DNA of 64,000 nt from Serratia symbiotica. Its GTDB lineage: Bacteria > Pseudomonadota > Gammaproteobacteria > Enterobacterales > Enterobacteriaceae. The stretch is from NCBI GenBank assembly GCA_900380265.1, contig LR025083.1:1488001-1552000 (forward strand), written 5' to 3'. Position numbers and translations under genes: made by a program. The notes under the pieces are model-generated. The model searched no databases. It worked only from the letters and a program-made list of their open reading frames with translations, and was not told where the DNA came from. Positions 39,301 to 53,828 of this stretch are shown in pieces. Numbering within the stretch: position 1 is the first letter of the stretch; every line of letters begins with the position of its first letter.

Positions 39301-42178
39301 TTTAGTCACGATAAGGCGCACTAGCAAAATGGGCATACCTCCCTTACTCCTCAACCATCCCACTCTTCCTGATTAGGATCAGGCCTCTATGGGAGCACTT
39401 AGTATTTTCAGGGATCCCTGCATTAACTCAAAGAATAGCGACGTTATATTATTATATAAAAATTGTCGCTCACTAGCGACGACCACTAACTGGTGGTATT
39501 CGCGCATTTTTCGTGCAAGCCATGCCTTTAAGCATGAGGTCCTTGTAATCATCTTTTGACTCATAATAACGCTCAGAAACCACCATCTTAATATGCAACC
39601 TTTGCTAGACGTAAAGATCCGTCCCGTCTCCGGGCCGATATCGTGATTTTACCCAACAACCTGACCTTTCTAACCTCCACCGAGTTGAGTGCACAATCGG
39701 GAGTACTCTTACTCATTACTTTCAATTAGCACTCCCTCTATCTCTGTCTTAATGCGAGTTGCATTTGATAGGGCATTTTACCATAAGCGATATGCAGGAT
39801 ATTCACTGTGTTGTCGTGCAACTTGATAAACACCTCGCGACTTTTGATCACCTAAACCTTAGTGGTCTCTCAAACGAAACCGAAACGCCATGTTGTATTA
39901 TCAGGCATGCATTGGTAGTACTATTTGCTTTTGCCTACAGGGAATCTCAAAATTTTTAACACACACCACGGGTAGGTTACCTATCCTCAATCACCACAAC
40001 AACAACCTTTCGGCTTCCCTAGCGACCAGGTCGGCGAGCCTTCGATAATTTTTCTGGCGTAAATCGACTTGTTGCACGCATTTATTCATCGAGTGATCAT
40101 ACCAACCAGCTTAGCACACCCTGTGGCACACAGGTTGCTTGTTCAACTGCCTGCTAAAACTACACAGTCAAACTCAGTTGCACTTGTATAAGCACCAGCT
40201 CTGTAGGGATTGCGCTCAGCGGTTAGTTGCCCGACGATATAGCTACGGCACGAACCCACTCTCCTGTAGGAAATTCTCAAACCGGGACGCGAGGCAGTCT
40301 GTATGGGTACGTATATTGCGCAACTCTACCATGGTCTGCAATATCATAATATTGAGCTTCCATCAATAGGGTTCTCCGTTATTTCGGCCTTTCAGTCGAG
40401 TTTGTTATTAACACTTTGAGTGCTATCCATCATCACCTTGACCATTCTGATAACCAGGTATTAGCGGCGCTGGCATCCTCAGGCCGCTAATAGTTCATGC
40501 TATATTATCTAGATCAGTTCATAATACGAGCATCACAGTACTTTACTGGGCTTTTAAGCTAGACTGGTTACCAGTCGTAGATGGTGGCTCAGAGAAAATA
40601 TTAAAGGTTAACTCAAGGCTTAACATGCAGTATCTTCTTGGGTCGCAACAACCCCTTAGCATCTGTGCCTGCTTCTAGAGTTAAAGAAACTTCTTTCCTC
40701 TGGTACCCTATGTTGTAGGCGGTGCCTATATCGCTAATCGTTGCCGTTCTTTAGCCTGAACTAGCGGATAATGATCATTTCTTAACAACTAAATATGTCT
40801 GGTTAGCTCGTTGGTAATATCTTGCTTGTGGCGACAAGCAGTACGGCTAACAACACCATCACCTATTCTTTTTAGAGCTAGCCAGTCGGCTCTTAGCGCA
40901 AATCGGGGCTATAGTTAACCTGAGTAAGCCAAAGTCCGTTAGGTGCTGTTTTATACCGGTTTTTAAATACCACCCAGCACCCTAGTTCTAACCAGAACGC
41001 GCTAATAATAATTATATTCGAGGTTAACAGCCTAGCTCCAGGATGACTAATCCGCTGATCTAGGCTCATTGTTATTGGATAGTCTACTTACTGATTCCTC
41101 CGTACTGAGGAGCAGTTTCATCTAGGCTAGCAGTGCAATCTCTACCACAAACTTACTGGGAAAATTTATTGTTGCCGTAAATTCACCTCGGAATAAAGCA
41201 GGCCACTATCAATATTTCTATGCAAATACGGACAAGTATTCCGAAGTGAACTGTCGGCACCACCAGATCAAGATAAGAAATCTCCGTGATGGCCACGCAT
41301 GATGGACACCCACTTCCTCTTTTGTACGATCAAGTCATCACCTTAGCGTCAGCATCAATCAGTCAATAATAGGCAATTCTTTGCAGGCAGTTATAATTAG
41401 CTAGGCGTTACCAGGGGACTGCCGAGGGCGCTGCCAGTACTTAATTACCTAGCGGCGTCGTCATCCTGGGTGCAGATGACGTCAATTAAACCTGGTGCCG
41501 CAGTGTATGGCGATGTGATTGCTGACGCGAAATAAACCCTCATACAAGCATGAGGCTATTGTAGAGCAAGGTGGTGGATGATGGCGCTACCAGAACAGGG
41601 CGTGATACTCGAATAGTGTGAATGCTTTTGCTTAGGGCCTGATTGATGCTAGCAAAACCTGGATCACGGTAGCGATTTCCTACGATACCTGAACGCATGC
41701 AGTATAACGTCAGGCATAGTGCTAAACTCTCTTTAGGCTTCAGACTTTATCCAGCCTGATGAGCGTCAACAAACCAACAGTGCCCTTGGGCGCCTCCTGC
41801 AGTTTGGTAAAGTAATAAATATACATTTACTTGCTAAATAACTTAATACTAGGTTAACGACCTACGATACGTAGGTCGACAGGACTGCATTGCTAGTAGC
41901 TAATGCGCGCTTTCATTGCGTCCGCATCTTTCTTGATGAAACAGAGCCCTGATCTGAGTAAGCACTGCAGGCACTGGAAATCTGCCAGGCAAAATCTGTT
42001 TCACTACTTCTAGCATCACTCTTTATCCTTACAGTATCTCTGTTGGATTAACGCTTGCATAATAGTCTTCTAGATCGTTTGGAATCCCTAATTAGTATTT
42101 ATATTAGCTTGCGAGTTAGCGCATAGCCAAGTTATTTTAATCTTTTCTCATAGAGAGACCGTCAAGTTATGGAATCGG

Positions 42179-42224
42179 TGCAACCGCTACTCACTAGTGA
42201 TTGGTGAGTAGCGGTTGCATTTTT
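42179..42224 (+). terminator. Strong orphan Rho-independent terminator
   Basis: A 16-bp perfect stem (TGCAACCGCTACTCAC and its complement, 42179-42194 and 42204-42219) with a 9-nt loop is followed at once by TTTTT. This is a textbook intrinsic terminator for plus-strand transcription, yet no gene is left upstream. The gene it served has been lost or is unrecognisable. Confidence 0.75.
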
Positions 42225-45213
42225 CTAAACATTCCCCGATAGTTATCAGCCATAACTTGGCGTTTAGCTATACTTGAGTGGGCTAACTCTGCAACCCGCT
42301 TCCAGTATTCTCTCCTAGCCTGAATACTACTATCGGCTTCTTGAACACCAAACCGAGCATATTTTACCTATGCGCACCAATTATATTAGTTTATAATGAA
42401 TATTATTCAGAATCTTAGCTCATTTGATAATGTTCTTAAACGTAAATTTATTTAATCAAAACACGAAAGGCAATATCCAGGGCGGCGAGGCGCTCTTACA
42501 TTGAAGAGAGCTTATCTGCTTAGTAAACAACAAGATGCACTCTCATCATGACTAATGTTTGTTAGACAACATCCGCTAACTAACTCTTATTCATAGCACT
42601 TGCCAGTACAAGATACCTATTAGCATCAAACGTAATAGGCGTAAGCCAATACATAGCACACCTTCTAGCTTTGAAGGTCGATAGAATCCCACATAACCCT
42701 TTATTCATGTTGTTAATGTGGAAATATTTTCAGTACCATTTTTGCAATGCCTACCTCGTCATAGGCTATAGCGATATCATTGAATAAGTGGTAACGCTAA
42801 TTCTCTCCAGCGCTACCTTAACAAAAGATTAGCACAAAATCTTTCCTAATTTCCTACCGAAGATCCATCTCCCTCAACTTCATAAAATCCTGCAACGTCA
42901 CTCCGCACGTTATCAAAATTGGTATTTGAATCCCCTTAAATATTGTGAAATGGACACGCTAGCTCATTCGGTTTTATTGCCCACTTTACTCAGCTATAGG
43001 CTGAGTAGCGATTAGCTCACACATGAGCTCTGACTCGATCATAACATGTATCCTGATTAGCAATTACCGACCTACTTGTGATCATGCTTAAATTCATTGT
43101 CACATCAATACGACATCCTGTTTTAGGATGATGAGAACTTTGGTCTAATCAGACTGTAATCACTCTCGCTTCAGACATTAACCTATGGCGTATAATGAAT
43201 CTTTTCATAAAAAATATAATTGTAAATTAGTATAATTTAATGTCAGCTAAGCTTACCAAACTTGCATCTGCCCTGAATACCAGAACAAACGACGTTATGT
43301 TGCTATTACAGATCGCGGTAAAAGATAAGCTTTCCATCTAAGTGAAGAATCACTACGTTATAATTCTAAATTCCGTAATAATCCGTAAAATCTCGCGATA
43401 TTTCTTAATCAACTCTTGTGAAATCTACCAATTGTTAAATAATTCCACTCAGTTTTGCTTACTCCTCCTTTATCGTTCGGCATAAACACCTGCGCAATTG
43501 AACTAGCATTAAGCATGCATGCTAGTCTCCCTTCCCAACTAGCAGGTCTTTATATAGTCGAATGCCGATATTAATCTACTGTTTACTGTTAACTGTTAGC
43601 AAGAAATTTGATAAGTTCAACAGTTCCCGCTTTACCTGCCCTCACAGGCTAGCGCTGAATCTGTATATTGCTTAAAAGCAGTGCCGGTCAATAAGTCAGC
43701 AGCTGTGACATCCTTACTTATTGGCGATATCTTAAGCTGAAGAGAATACCTGTCTTATCCTCCACACCAACCAGGTAAAATTACGCTGATATCTGTATGC
43801 ACACATTTGTTAGTCTAGCTACCGATGTTCACGGTGTGACCAGGTTAACAGCGTTCCAGCGGCTGGATAGCCTCACACCCTACACCCGAGATCGTTATAG
43901 CGGTTTCCACTACTAAGTGGCTCTCAGCGATCAGCTAACGAGTACATCCAGTGAGCACAAACGTTAGTGTCTTAGTAAAAACAATGCCATTTATCGGTAT
44001 TCCACTGTCTCGCAAGTGACCGTTAACTATCTGGCAGTCGTGACGTTGGGTAGTCATAATGCGGTCAAAACCGTTTAGAAACCGATTCTCTCCGCAAACT
44101 CCCTCGAAACTGTCCTGGAATAATGTCGCCACACACTCCTGTAGTTTTCTTCACTAAGATAGTGACTGACCTAGAGCTATCGACTGCTTGAGCCACCTTC
44201 ATCAAAGTGACTTTTTAACATTAACCAGTGTGCTAGCATGCTAAAATTCAGGAAGCTATATACTGACATTCTACAATGAGAGAACTTTCTATTATGAAAT
44301 TATACCCACACTGAAAATCAGCTTCTTCTAATCCTTAAGGGCCTGCTTCTTATGCTCGCCCAGGGTTGGAATTAACTCATCACTGCTAGCTCATCGCACA
44401 CCTTGATCGTGATCATGCCTCTAACCTCTCGTCAAGCGGATACGCCAGAATTTGCGCACTTAAGGACTGATAGTGCCATTATTTGATACTCTCAAGTCTG
44501 TGTTACGGAAAAAGTGATTTAGCACTTAAAAGCCTTGCTACCTGGCGGGTACCATTACCAATGCAGGCAGGTCCTGAAGGTCAGCATAGCTGCTTAGCCA
44601 ACAGCCCTGGGTAGGCTAAATAATCAGATATTTCCATTAAATAATTAGCGACAAACCACAATCAAGAGACCTTGTGGATAAAAGCTTACAGCGCTATAAC
44701 GGTTACCTTAGCTTAATTACAACGTGATCCCTAACGTATTAGCAATGATTACGATACAGCCTATATAATGTACACAAAATAGGTTTAAATGAATCTTTAC
44801 TATAAACTAAAACTCCAGCGAAACACGCGGAATGATAGTTCCTTTTGTGAATGTCCACATTGGTAATTGCAGAGTTAATATCAATACAGATCTTATTTTC
44901 CTAATTATTCAATTACCTCAAAAGTTGTCCGTCATGGCAGACGTAGAGTAATCCCTACGGATAACCCATATGGCGTAAAAAAATAAAATTAAAATTGGTA
45001 GTTAAAGTATCAAAAACAGATCTAGTAAAATTTACTGCTTAATGTGAATTTTAGTAAATCAGAAAAGATCTTGAGGATCGAAAACTTTCAATGTGTGTTT
45101 AGAATTAGTACCCACTGTAGTGAGTATAAGTAAAGCGGGCAATATTAGTTGATCGTGCGCACTTTAAATTTATTGATTGCAACCAAGATCTACGCAGATA
45201 TACGAACTACTGC

Positions 45214-45246
45214 TTCTGGCGTAACATTGTGAATGTTACGCCAGAA
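45214..45246. repeat. Perfect 15-bp inverted repeat
   Basis: TTCTGGCGTAACATT and its complement are separated by GTG. No T-run follows and no gene flanks it. It may be a former terminator or a palindrome produced during decay. Confidence 0.75.
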
Positions 45247-45917
45247 ATTGATTTCTACATAAAGAATAAAATAAATTTACCTTCACACTAAAGAGCTTTG
45301 ACTTGCAAAAGCAAAGAGATTGAGAAATAGCATTTTAAAGTTTTATATATTCTTGATGTTTTTATGAAAATAAACTTAAAGAAGTTTTTATTAAAGTGCT
45401 CTTCTAAATGTATTTTACACAGCCGGGCGACTCCTTGAGGATAACAACATGTAGCTATTAAAGATTGATCGCGTACCTAATTCTTGGGTATAATTAAGCA
45501 TTAGGCAATAGATAAAAGCAGGCTATCCTAAGCTATGAGGAATCATAGACTTTATTTTAAAGAAATAAAGAAGGGGAAATACAAACAAGAAATTTAAAAA
45601 GCACATGCAAACAAACCATTAATGAAATTGATTAAATGACTCTTAAATTTAGTCGCCCCACGATTCATTCAGTCTTAAACATAGTTCATACATCATCGCC
45701 GCTCATTGTAGGACGAGTCTAGAATCCTTAAATGGTTGTGAGCGTCACTATTATAGGGGTTCCCGGCTAATCAAAAATGCTATTAAGCATGCAGGAATAA
45801 TGAACCCATACAGGGTCTGAAAAATCTGCACGGTACAGGTGACCGGAGTCACCTTCTGTAAAAGTACAGTCAATCCTATTTTTCTGCAATAACCAATGCG
45901 TTACCATATCCAGGTAT

Positions 45918-45935
45918 GCCACCTCAGGAGGTGGC
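45918..45935 (-). terminator. Hairpin after the ligA relic
   Basis: GCCACCTC and GAGGTGGC are separated by two bases, 14 bp beyond the ancestral ligA stop at 45949-45951. It lacks a T-run, so termination function is uncertain, but the position suits the old ligA terminator. Confidence 0.4.
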
Positions 45936-45948
45936 GGGTAAAGTCTAA

Positions 45949-47981
<2,033 letters not shown>

Positions 47982-48000
47982 TCATCAAAAATAAAATCGC

Positions 48001-48030
48001 ACACCCGGGGTTGGTTATCCGGGTGTTTTA
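48001..48030. terminator. Hairpin just upstream of ligA, possibly bidirectional
   Basis: ACACCCGG and CCGGGTGT form an 8-bp stem with a 10-nt loop. It is followed by TTTTA on the plus strand and, shortly after, by ATTTTATTTTT on the minus strand. It lies 25 bp before the ligA start, where the end of zipA stands in relatives, so it may be the old zipA terminator or now separate ligA from read-through. Confidence 0.5.
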
Positions 48031-50012
48031 GTATCTGTGGCAAGGAGTAGGCCATCCTCCCGGCGCTATCAGAGATACATACTTTATAGATTTGCGAATT
48101 TTTACCTCACATTCGGTTCTTCTTATTAAGAACCGCCTAAGATTATGAGCAATATTCTGTGCTAACTGTAGCGTTAGGTTAACATTTTTTTCCATTCTGT
48201 AAGCTGATATGAGCATAAAAATAAGACGGCCTGACGTCATAACATCAGGACTTCTTTGAACCTTAAAAAAATAGTTTCCCCTGTTCTCAAAACTGGCAAT
48301 ACAGAACCACTACCTAAGTTAACATGGCGATAAAACCCTTTAACCGGCAGGAACGGCAGCCTTTAGCACGTTCTGTAATAAAGTGTTAACGTAGCTCATT
48401 GCAAATAATAACCCTCACACACAATAAATATATGACTTTATCTTGACACGATTGATTCAGATAACCGCATCTGTGCTTCCGCTGCTAGCTGGTGCTGATA
48501 TATAGCTCGTATCCTGGAACACAGGCTCCGGTTTATCTCTGCCAGCAGCGCTAGAGATCCAAGCCAGGCTTAGGACGTGCTAAAATGCTGTTTGCTCATC
48601 TTAGCCCGGGCCTATTGTTATGAGTTGAATGTAAGAACAGAGTCTTCCTGCAGCACAGTGCGGAATAATTCTTTACCTGCGGCGGGTACTCGGCACTTCT
48701 ATTTATTCTCCGTTATGCTTTATAACAGGTATGTATTAGGGCTTGGTTTTGTTCTACATACAACGTCCGCTGAACGAATCTACAATAGTAATGACTGTTC
48801 CTTTCCGGATAGGTCATAGACCCTCCAATAACATTACTATATTGGAGATTGCATCATTAATCATGCAATTAGACGCAAATTTTGAATGATTTTCCTTTTT
48901 GGTTTTAATACATGGCACTGTAGCGACAGTTCACTTGTATACCTACTTGTGTATACACAAGTGTACATTTATGCTCTGTTTTTTGTTCTAAATGAATATC
49001 ACTACACTTCCTTTTTATGTTTTTCTACTGCCTAAATTCTAGCCTCAGCAGATAACCCTGCTCTGATTGTCTTGACTGCTCAGATAAATGACAACTGGAA
49101 TACGTCTAACACTTTTCTTGAAAACCTGCTAACGGCATACACTATTTCGCCAAGGCGAAATTTAGTTTAAGATAAGTTATCAAGCATTAGCTTTCCCTGC
49201 TGGTTGCTAGTTAACGTGCAGGTTATGAATTCTACATTTGTCCATTCTTTAGTTAATCTAGTGATTATAACCCGACAATTCTGAGGTATCTTCCTGACTT
49301 ATTGCAATAACTAAGTTATCTACTATCACTAATTCTGATGATTGTACTGCTACTGCTTCCCTCTCACCTAATTACTATTATCTTCACCTATCACAATGTC
49401 GTTCTGAGGTCTACTTTCATAGAAACGGGAATCCATCACCCTAATGCTAACCCACTATCAGAAAACACTATTTCGGTATTTTTGAGCATCTATAGCGCAT
49501 TATGGCAACCGAATACTGGAAGCTCACCGCGTAGCTAGTACGCGCCCTTCTGGTTGTAATTCGTGATGTTATCTCTAGTCTAAACCACATGTTCGTGCTA
49601 GTAGACTGCAGTGTGTACAATACCTGTATTCTAGCACTTTAATATTACTGTTGTCCGTTTGAAAACTAAAGTGTAAACTTTTGATATAAGCTGTAAGCTG
49701 CATCAGTATGAAGCTGGTCACCCTCAGTACGGTACGCTAGCCAGCGTGGACATTATTATCCACCCTTAACCTAGTGTTCCTACCAGTAACGCATCATGAG
49801 ATACTCAGATATAGGTAAATCATTATCGTATGAAATCCCGCAATGTCTGAGCCAATAACTGTAGTATTCCTCCACTTTTGTTCGCTTTGTGGTGGCACTA
49901 AAACTTATTTCTAAATAACATATTGATATACAAATTCTTTACTTCCTTGATGGGTTTGTTAGCGTATACTTTAGATATTTCTTACATTTTCATAGAGTTA
50001 AAGAACAAGCGT
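48031..50012. other. Erased zipA-cysZ interval
   Basis: In relatives zipA and cysZ lie between ligA and cysK, and this 2-kb gap is about the size of those two genes. No convincing trace of either protein is readable in any frame; a 70-codon frame at 48028-48240 (minus) does not match ZipA well enough to call. A perfect 18-nt palindrome (ACTTGTGTATACACAAGT) lies at 48945-48962. The assignment of this interval rests on gene order alone. Confidence 0.55.
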
Positions 50013-50981
50013 ATGGGGAAAATATATGAGGATAATTCTCTAACCATTGGGCATACACCGCTAGTTCGCTTGAACTGTATTGGCAACGGCCGAATTTTAG
50101 CTAAACTTGAATCACGCAACCCAAGCTTCAGTGTTAAATGCCGTATTGGTGCCAATATGATTTGGGAGGCTGAACAATGTGGCATCCTGACCTCTGGTAA
50201 AGAGCTGATAGAACCAACTAGCGGCAACACCGGCATAGCTTTGGCTTTCGTTGCTGCGTCACGCGGCTATAAGGTGACGCTAACCATGCCGGACACTATG
50301 AGCATTGAACGCCGGAAACTACTGAGAGCACTAGGAGCTAAGCTATTACTAACCGAAGGCACACTAGGAATGAGGGGTGCCATTACCAAAGCAGAAGAAA
50401 TCGTTACCACTCATCCAGACCGTTATATTAACCTACAACAATTCAACAACCCGGCCAACCCAGCAATCCATGAGAAAACAACTGGCCCAGAAATCTGGGA
50501 AGATACCGCTGGCACGATAGACGTATTTGTCTCGGGGGTAGGCACGGGAGGTACCCTCACAGGGGTAAGCCGCTACATTAAACAAACTCAAGGAAAGGCA
50601 ATCACCGTCGTAGCAGTAGAACCTAGCGCTTCTCCGGTGATTAGCCAAACACTAGCTGGTGAAAAACTAACACCAGGCCCACATCAAATCCAAGGTATTG
50701 GAGCAGGTTTTATTCCAGATAACTTAGATCTTACTCTCGTGGATCGTACCGAGCAAATCAGTAACGATGAGGCCATCAACATGGCTCGTAGGCTAATGAG
50801 GGAGGAGGGTATACTAGCGGGGATTTCCTCCGGTGCAGCAGTGGTAGCGGCGGTGAAACTAGCCAAAGAAGCTTACTTTGCCAACAAAACTATCGTTGTA
50901 ATCTTGCCGTCATCCGGCGAGCGCTATCTCAGCACCGCTTTGTTCGCTGATTTATTCAGCACACAAGAATTACAGCAATAA
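50013..50981 (+). CDS. cysK: Cysteine synthase A (O-acetylserine sulfhydrylase)
   Basis: PLP enzyme that makes L-cysteine from O-acetylserine and sulfide, the last step of sulfate assimilation. From Met 50013 the product is 322 residues, nearly identical in length to E. coli CysK (323). The PLP lysine is Lys42 in [11 protein letters not shown], the substrate loop is [11 protein letters not shown], the phosphate-binding loop [14 protein letters not shown] and the C-terminal segment [16 protein letters not shown], all of which identify CysK rather than CysM. The frame is open 30 codons upstream, but those residues are unlike the family and [20 protein letters not shown] is the normal N-terminus. 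A weak AAAGAA serves as ribosome site. It is followed by a terminator and then ptsH, as in enterobacteria. CysM appears lost nearby, making CysK the only cysteine synthase in this window. Confidence 0.97.
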   Translation: MGKIYEDNSLTIGHTPLVRLNCIGNGRILAKLESRNPSFSVKCRIGANMIWEAEQCGILTSGKELIEPTSGNTGIALAFVAASRGYKVTLTMPDTMSIERRKLLRALGAKLLLTEGTLGMRGAITKAEEIVTTHPDRYINLQQFNNPANPAIHEKTTGPEIWEDTAGTIDVFVSGVGTGGTLTGVSRYIKQTQGKAITVVAVEPSASPVISQTLAGEKLTPGPHQIQGIGAGFIPDNLDLTLVDRTEQISNDEAINMARRLMREEGILAGISSGAAVVAAVKLAKEAYFANKTIVVILPSSGERYLSTALFADLFSTQELQQ

Positions 50982-51003
50982 AGCTCAAAAAGAACAGGGA
51001 ATC

Positions 51004-51027
51004 AAAAGCGCCTTCAAGGTGCTTTTT
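51004..51027 (+). terminator. cysK terminator
   Basis: AAGCGCCTT and AAGGTGCTT (one G-T pair in RNA) flank a single C and are followed by a T-run at 51023-51028. It lies about 25 bp after the cysK stop and separates cysK from ptsHI-crr. Confidence 0.8.
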
Positions 51028-51188
51028 TGTGGGCTACAGCAAATCTTCTAGCAGTTAAATATTGATTTTACTTGATGGCTTTAGTATTTAACAATGTATT
51101 ATTCGGTGTGCAAAAGTAATCGCTCTTTTTAGCTTAAGCTGAATTTCAGTACCACAACAATTACTTCTAATAAGTTGGAAAAATATCT

Positions 51189-51446
51189 ATGTTTCAGCAA
51201 GAACTCACTATTACTGCTCCAGATGGTCTGCACACCCGCCCTGCCGCTCAGTTCGTCAAAGAAGCCAAAACCTTCACCTCTGACATCACCGTGACTTCTA
51301 GTGGTAAAAGTGCCAGCGCTAAAAGCCTATTTAAACTGCAAACTCTTGGCTTAACTCAAGGCACCATTGTGACCATCAAAGCCAATGGCACAGATGAACA
51401 GAAAGCCGTTAAGCAGTTGGTAAAACTGATGGCAGAGCTTGAGTAA
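51189..51446 (+). CDS. ptsH: Phosphocarrier protein HPr
   Basis: Cytoplasmic phosphocarrier of the sugar phosphotransferase system; accepts phosphate from Enzyme I and passes it to IIA domains, including Crr. It has 85 residues like E. coli HPr, with the phospho-histidine His15 in [10 protein letters not shown] and the conserved Ser46 region [20 protein letters not shown]. The sequence is very close to E. coli throughout, indicating strong selection. Start 51189 is the family start; GGAA lies 11 bp upstream as a modest ribosome site. It is first gene of ptsHI-crr; the 160 bp between the cysK terminator and this start should hold its promoter, but no clear -35/-10 pair was picked out. Confidence 0.98.
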   Translation: MFQQELTITAPDGLHTRPAAQFVKEAKTFTSDITVTSSGKSASAKSLFKLQTLGLTQGTIVTIKANGTDEQKAVKQLVKLMAELE

Positions 51447-51493
51447 TTGGCCAGTCTTTGTTAGTTACTACCAATAAAGCATAAGGTAGGGTT

Positions 51494-53260
51494 ATGATTT
51501 CAGGTATTTTAGTATCACCGGGCATCGCTTTTGGTAAGGCTCTCCTACTAAAAGATGATGAAATTGTCATCAACCGAAAGAAAATCTCTACAGCTGATGT
51601 GGAGCAAGAAGTGTCACGGTTTTTCTCTGGACGCGCTAAAGCATCTAGCCAGTTAGCAGTAATAAAGGCAAAAGCAGGCGAAACCTTCGGGAAAGAGAAA
51701 GCAGCCATCTTTGAAGGCCATATTATGTTGCTAGAAGACGAAGAGCTTGAGCAGGAAATTATAGCTCTAATCAAAGATGAACACATAACTGCGGATGCAG
51801 CGGCTTACACTGTGATTGAAAGCCAAGTACAGGCATTGGAAGAATTAGACGATGAATATCTGAAAGAGCGGACGGCTGATGTACGTGACATAGGCAAACG
51901 CCTACTGCGCAATATACTTAGCATGCCTGTCGTCGACCTAACTACTATTCAAAATGAAGTGATCCTAGTGGCCACCGATTTAACCCCATCTGAAACCGCG
52001 CAATTAAACCTGGAAAAAGTATTAGGGTTCATCACTGATCTCGGTGGACGCACTTCGCATACCTCTATCATGGCTCGCTCTTTAGAACTACCAGCTATTG
52101 TAGGCACCAGCAATGTAACCACGCAAGTAAAAAGCGGTGATAACCTCATCCTTGATGCAATTAACAATAAGATTTATGTTAATCCAACTCCTCAAGTAAT
52201 CAAGCAGTTAAAAACAACTCAAAGTCAGTACATCAGTGAAAAACATGATCTAGCTAAGCTAAAATATCTGCCAGCAATTACGCTAGATGGCCACCAAGTT
52301 AAAGTTTGCGCTAATATAGGAACAGTAAGAGATGTTACTAGTGCCGAGCGAAACGGCGCTCAAGGAATTGGCCTGTATCGTACTGAATTTCTATTCATGG
52401 ATCGTGATTCACTGCCTACTGAGGATGAGCAATTGCAGGCTTACAAAGCCGTTGGAGAAGCCATGGGCTCACAGGCAGTGATCATCCGCACCATAGATAT
52501 TGGGGGCGACAAAGACCTTCCATATATGAACTTGCCAAAGGAAGAGAATCCTTTTCTTGGCTGGCGTGCAATCCGAATTGCGATGGATCATAGAGAAATC
52601 TTACATGCCCAACTACGCGCTATCTTGCGCGGGTCTGCGTTCGGCAAGTTACATATCATGTTCCCGATGATCATTTCTGTGGAAGAAGTACGCGATCTAA
52701 AAAATGAAATCGAGCATTTAAAAGAACAATTACGCAAAGAAGGTAAGGCGTTCGATGAAACCATAGAAGTGGGGGTAATGGTAGAGACACCCGCTGCGGC
52801 TTCTATTGCTCACCACTTAGCTAAAGAAGTTGACTTCTTTAGTATTGGAACAAATGATCTCACCCAATATACTCTGGCGGTAGATCGTGGAAATGAGATG
52901 ATTTCTCATCTTTACAATCCTTTATCTCCATCTGTGCTGGGCTTAATTAAACAGGTTATTGATGCATCGCACGCAGAAGGTAAATGGACTGGGATGTGCG
53001 GTGAGTTGGCTGGCGATGAACGTGCTACACTGCTGCTATTGGGTATGGGGCTGGATGAGTTCAGTATGAGTGCGATCTCAATCCCACGCATCAAAAAAAT
53101 CATTCGGAATACTAAATTTAAAGATGTGCAAGTGTTAGCGGAACAGGCTTTAGCACAGCCAACAGCGCAAGACCTAATGAATTGCCTGAATATCTTCATA
53201 CAAGAAAATGCTCTGCCAAACTTCTACGGCTTCGAAAGGTATGAGCAAAGCTCAATTTAA
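51494..53260 (+). CDS. ptsI: PTS Enzyme I with C-terminal read-through tail
   Basis: Takes phosphate from phosphoenolpyruvate and gives it to HPr, starting all PTS sugar uptake. The 588-residue product contains the N-terminal HPr-binding domain, phospho-histidine His189 in [20 protein letters not shown], the PEP-binding barrel with [13 protein letters not shown], and the C-terminal signature [20 protein letters not shown] and MCGELAGDE carrying the catalytic cysteine. The family length is about 575 residues. Here the normal end ([12 protein letters not shown]) runs on into [15 protein letters not shown], encoded by what is the ptsI-crr spacer in relatives, so the ancestral stop has been lost. 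The new stop lies 16 bp before crr. The start at 51494 follows a GTAGGG ribosome site, 47 bp after ptsH. Confidence 0.97.
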   Translation: MISGILVSPGIAFGKALLLKDDEIVINRKKISTADVEQEVSRFFSGRAKASSQLAVIKAKAGETFGKEKAAIFEGHIMLLEDEELEQEIIALIKDEHITADAAAYTVIESQVQALEELDDEYLKERTADVRDIGKRLLRNILSMPVVDLTTIQNEVILVATDLTPSETAQLNLEKVLGFITDLGGRTSHTSIMARSLELPAIVGTSNVTTQVKSGDNLILDAINNKIYVNPTPQVIKQLKTTQSQYISEKHDLAKLKYLPAITLDGHQVKVCANIGTVRDVTSAERNGAQGIGLYRTEFLFMDRDSLPTEDEQLQAYKAVGEAMGSQAVIIRTIDIGGDKDLPYMNLPKEENPFLGWRAIRIAMDHREILHAQLRAILRGSAFGKLHIMFPMIISVEEVRDLKNEIEHLKEQLRKEGKAFDETIEVGVMVETPAAASIAHHLAKEVDFFSIGTNDLTQYTLAVDRGNEMISHLYNPLSPSVLGLIKQVIDASHAEGKWTGMCGELAGDERATLLLLGMGLDEFSMSAISIPRIKKIIRNTKFKDVQVLAEQALAQPTAQDLMNCLNIFIQENALPNFYGFERYEQSSI

Positions 53261-53276
53261 TACTTAGGAGAAGATT

Positions 53277-53786
53277 ATGGGGTTATTCAATAAACTGAAA
53301 TCACTAGTTTCTGATGAGGAGAAAGAAACGAGTACTATCGAGATCATAGCCCCACTTTCTGGTGAAATCATTAACATCGAGGATGTACCGGATGTCGTAT
53401 TCGCTGACAAGATCGTGGGCGATGGGATTGCTATAAAGCCTTCTGGTGATAAAATTGTTGCCCCTATTAACGGGACTATCGGGAAAATTTTCGACACCAA
53501 CCATGCTTTTTCTATCAAATCTGACAATGGTATTGAGTTATTCGTTCATTTCGGTATCGATACAATTGAATTGAAAGGCGAAGGCTTTAAGCGTATTGCT
53601 GAAGAAGGTCAGCATCTCAAAAAAGGTACTATCATCATTGAGTTTAACCTAAACGTTCTGGAAGAGAAAGCCAAGTCAATCTTGTCTCCAGTTGTCATCT
53701 CCAATATGAGCGAAGTCAAAGAGTTGATCAAACTTTCTGGCCATGTTATTGCAGGCGAAACTCCGATTATCCGCATCAGGAAGTAA
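53277..53786 (+). CDS. crr: Glucose-specific IIA component (IIA-Glc)
   Basis: Soluble IIA protein that passes phosphate from HPr to the membrane glucose transporter and, in free-living enterics, regulates adenylate cyclase and non-PTS permeases. It has 169 residues, the E. coli length. Both active-site histidines are present: His76 in DTNHAFSI and the phosphorylated His91 in ELFVHFGID (75 and 90 when Met is not counted). AGGAGA at 53266-53271 is a strong ribosome site and is preserved despite ptsI read-through. It is the last gene of ptsHI-crr, with a terminator 15 bp after its stop. No PTS permease is present in this window, so which sugar it serves cannot be told. Confidence 0.98.
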   Translation: MGLFNKLKSLVSDEEKETSTIEIIAPLSGEIINIEDVPDVVFADKIVGDGIAIKPSGDKIVAPINGTIGKIFDTNHAFSIKSDNGIELFVHFGIDTIELKGEGFKRIAEEGQHLKKGTIIIEFNLNVLEEKAKSILSPVVISNMSEVKELIKLSGHVIAGETPIIRIRK

Positions 53787-53800
53787 TCCTAAATCAACAT

Positions 53801-53828
53801 AAAGCGACGTTTTGAACGTCGCTTTATT
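53801..53828 (+). terminator. crr operon terminator
   Basis: AAAGCGACGTT and AACGTCGCTTT form an 11-bp stem around a short TTG loop, followed by ATTTAT. It sits 15 bp after the crr stop and is the natural end of ptsHI-crr. Confidence 0.85.

Larger units (their letters stand above)
36300..45948. other. Non-coding eroded DNA
   Basis: About 9.6 kb without a recognisable gene. GC rises to about 50% or more around 39.5-42 kb, suggesting less-decayed gene remains, but every frame is interrupted within about 75 codons and I could not identify the ancestors. It holds a strong orphan terminator at 42179-42224 and perfect hairpins at 40459-40492 (10 bp), 41858-41878 (9 bp) and 45214-45246 (15 bp). Confidence 0.7.

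Noticed and set aside
48028-48240. Frame beginning MTSGRLIFMLIS at the position of zipA
   Set aside because: Only the short hydrophobic start recalls ZipA; the rest does not align and the starting residues are too few to judge.
49923-50012. N-terminal extension of CysK by 30 residues
   Set aside because: The extra residues are unlike the family and the ATG at 50013 gives the exact CysK N-terminus.
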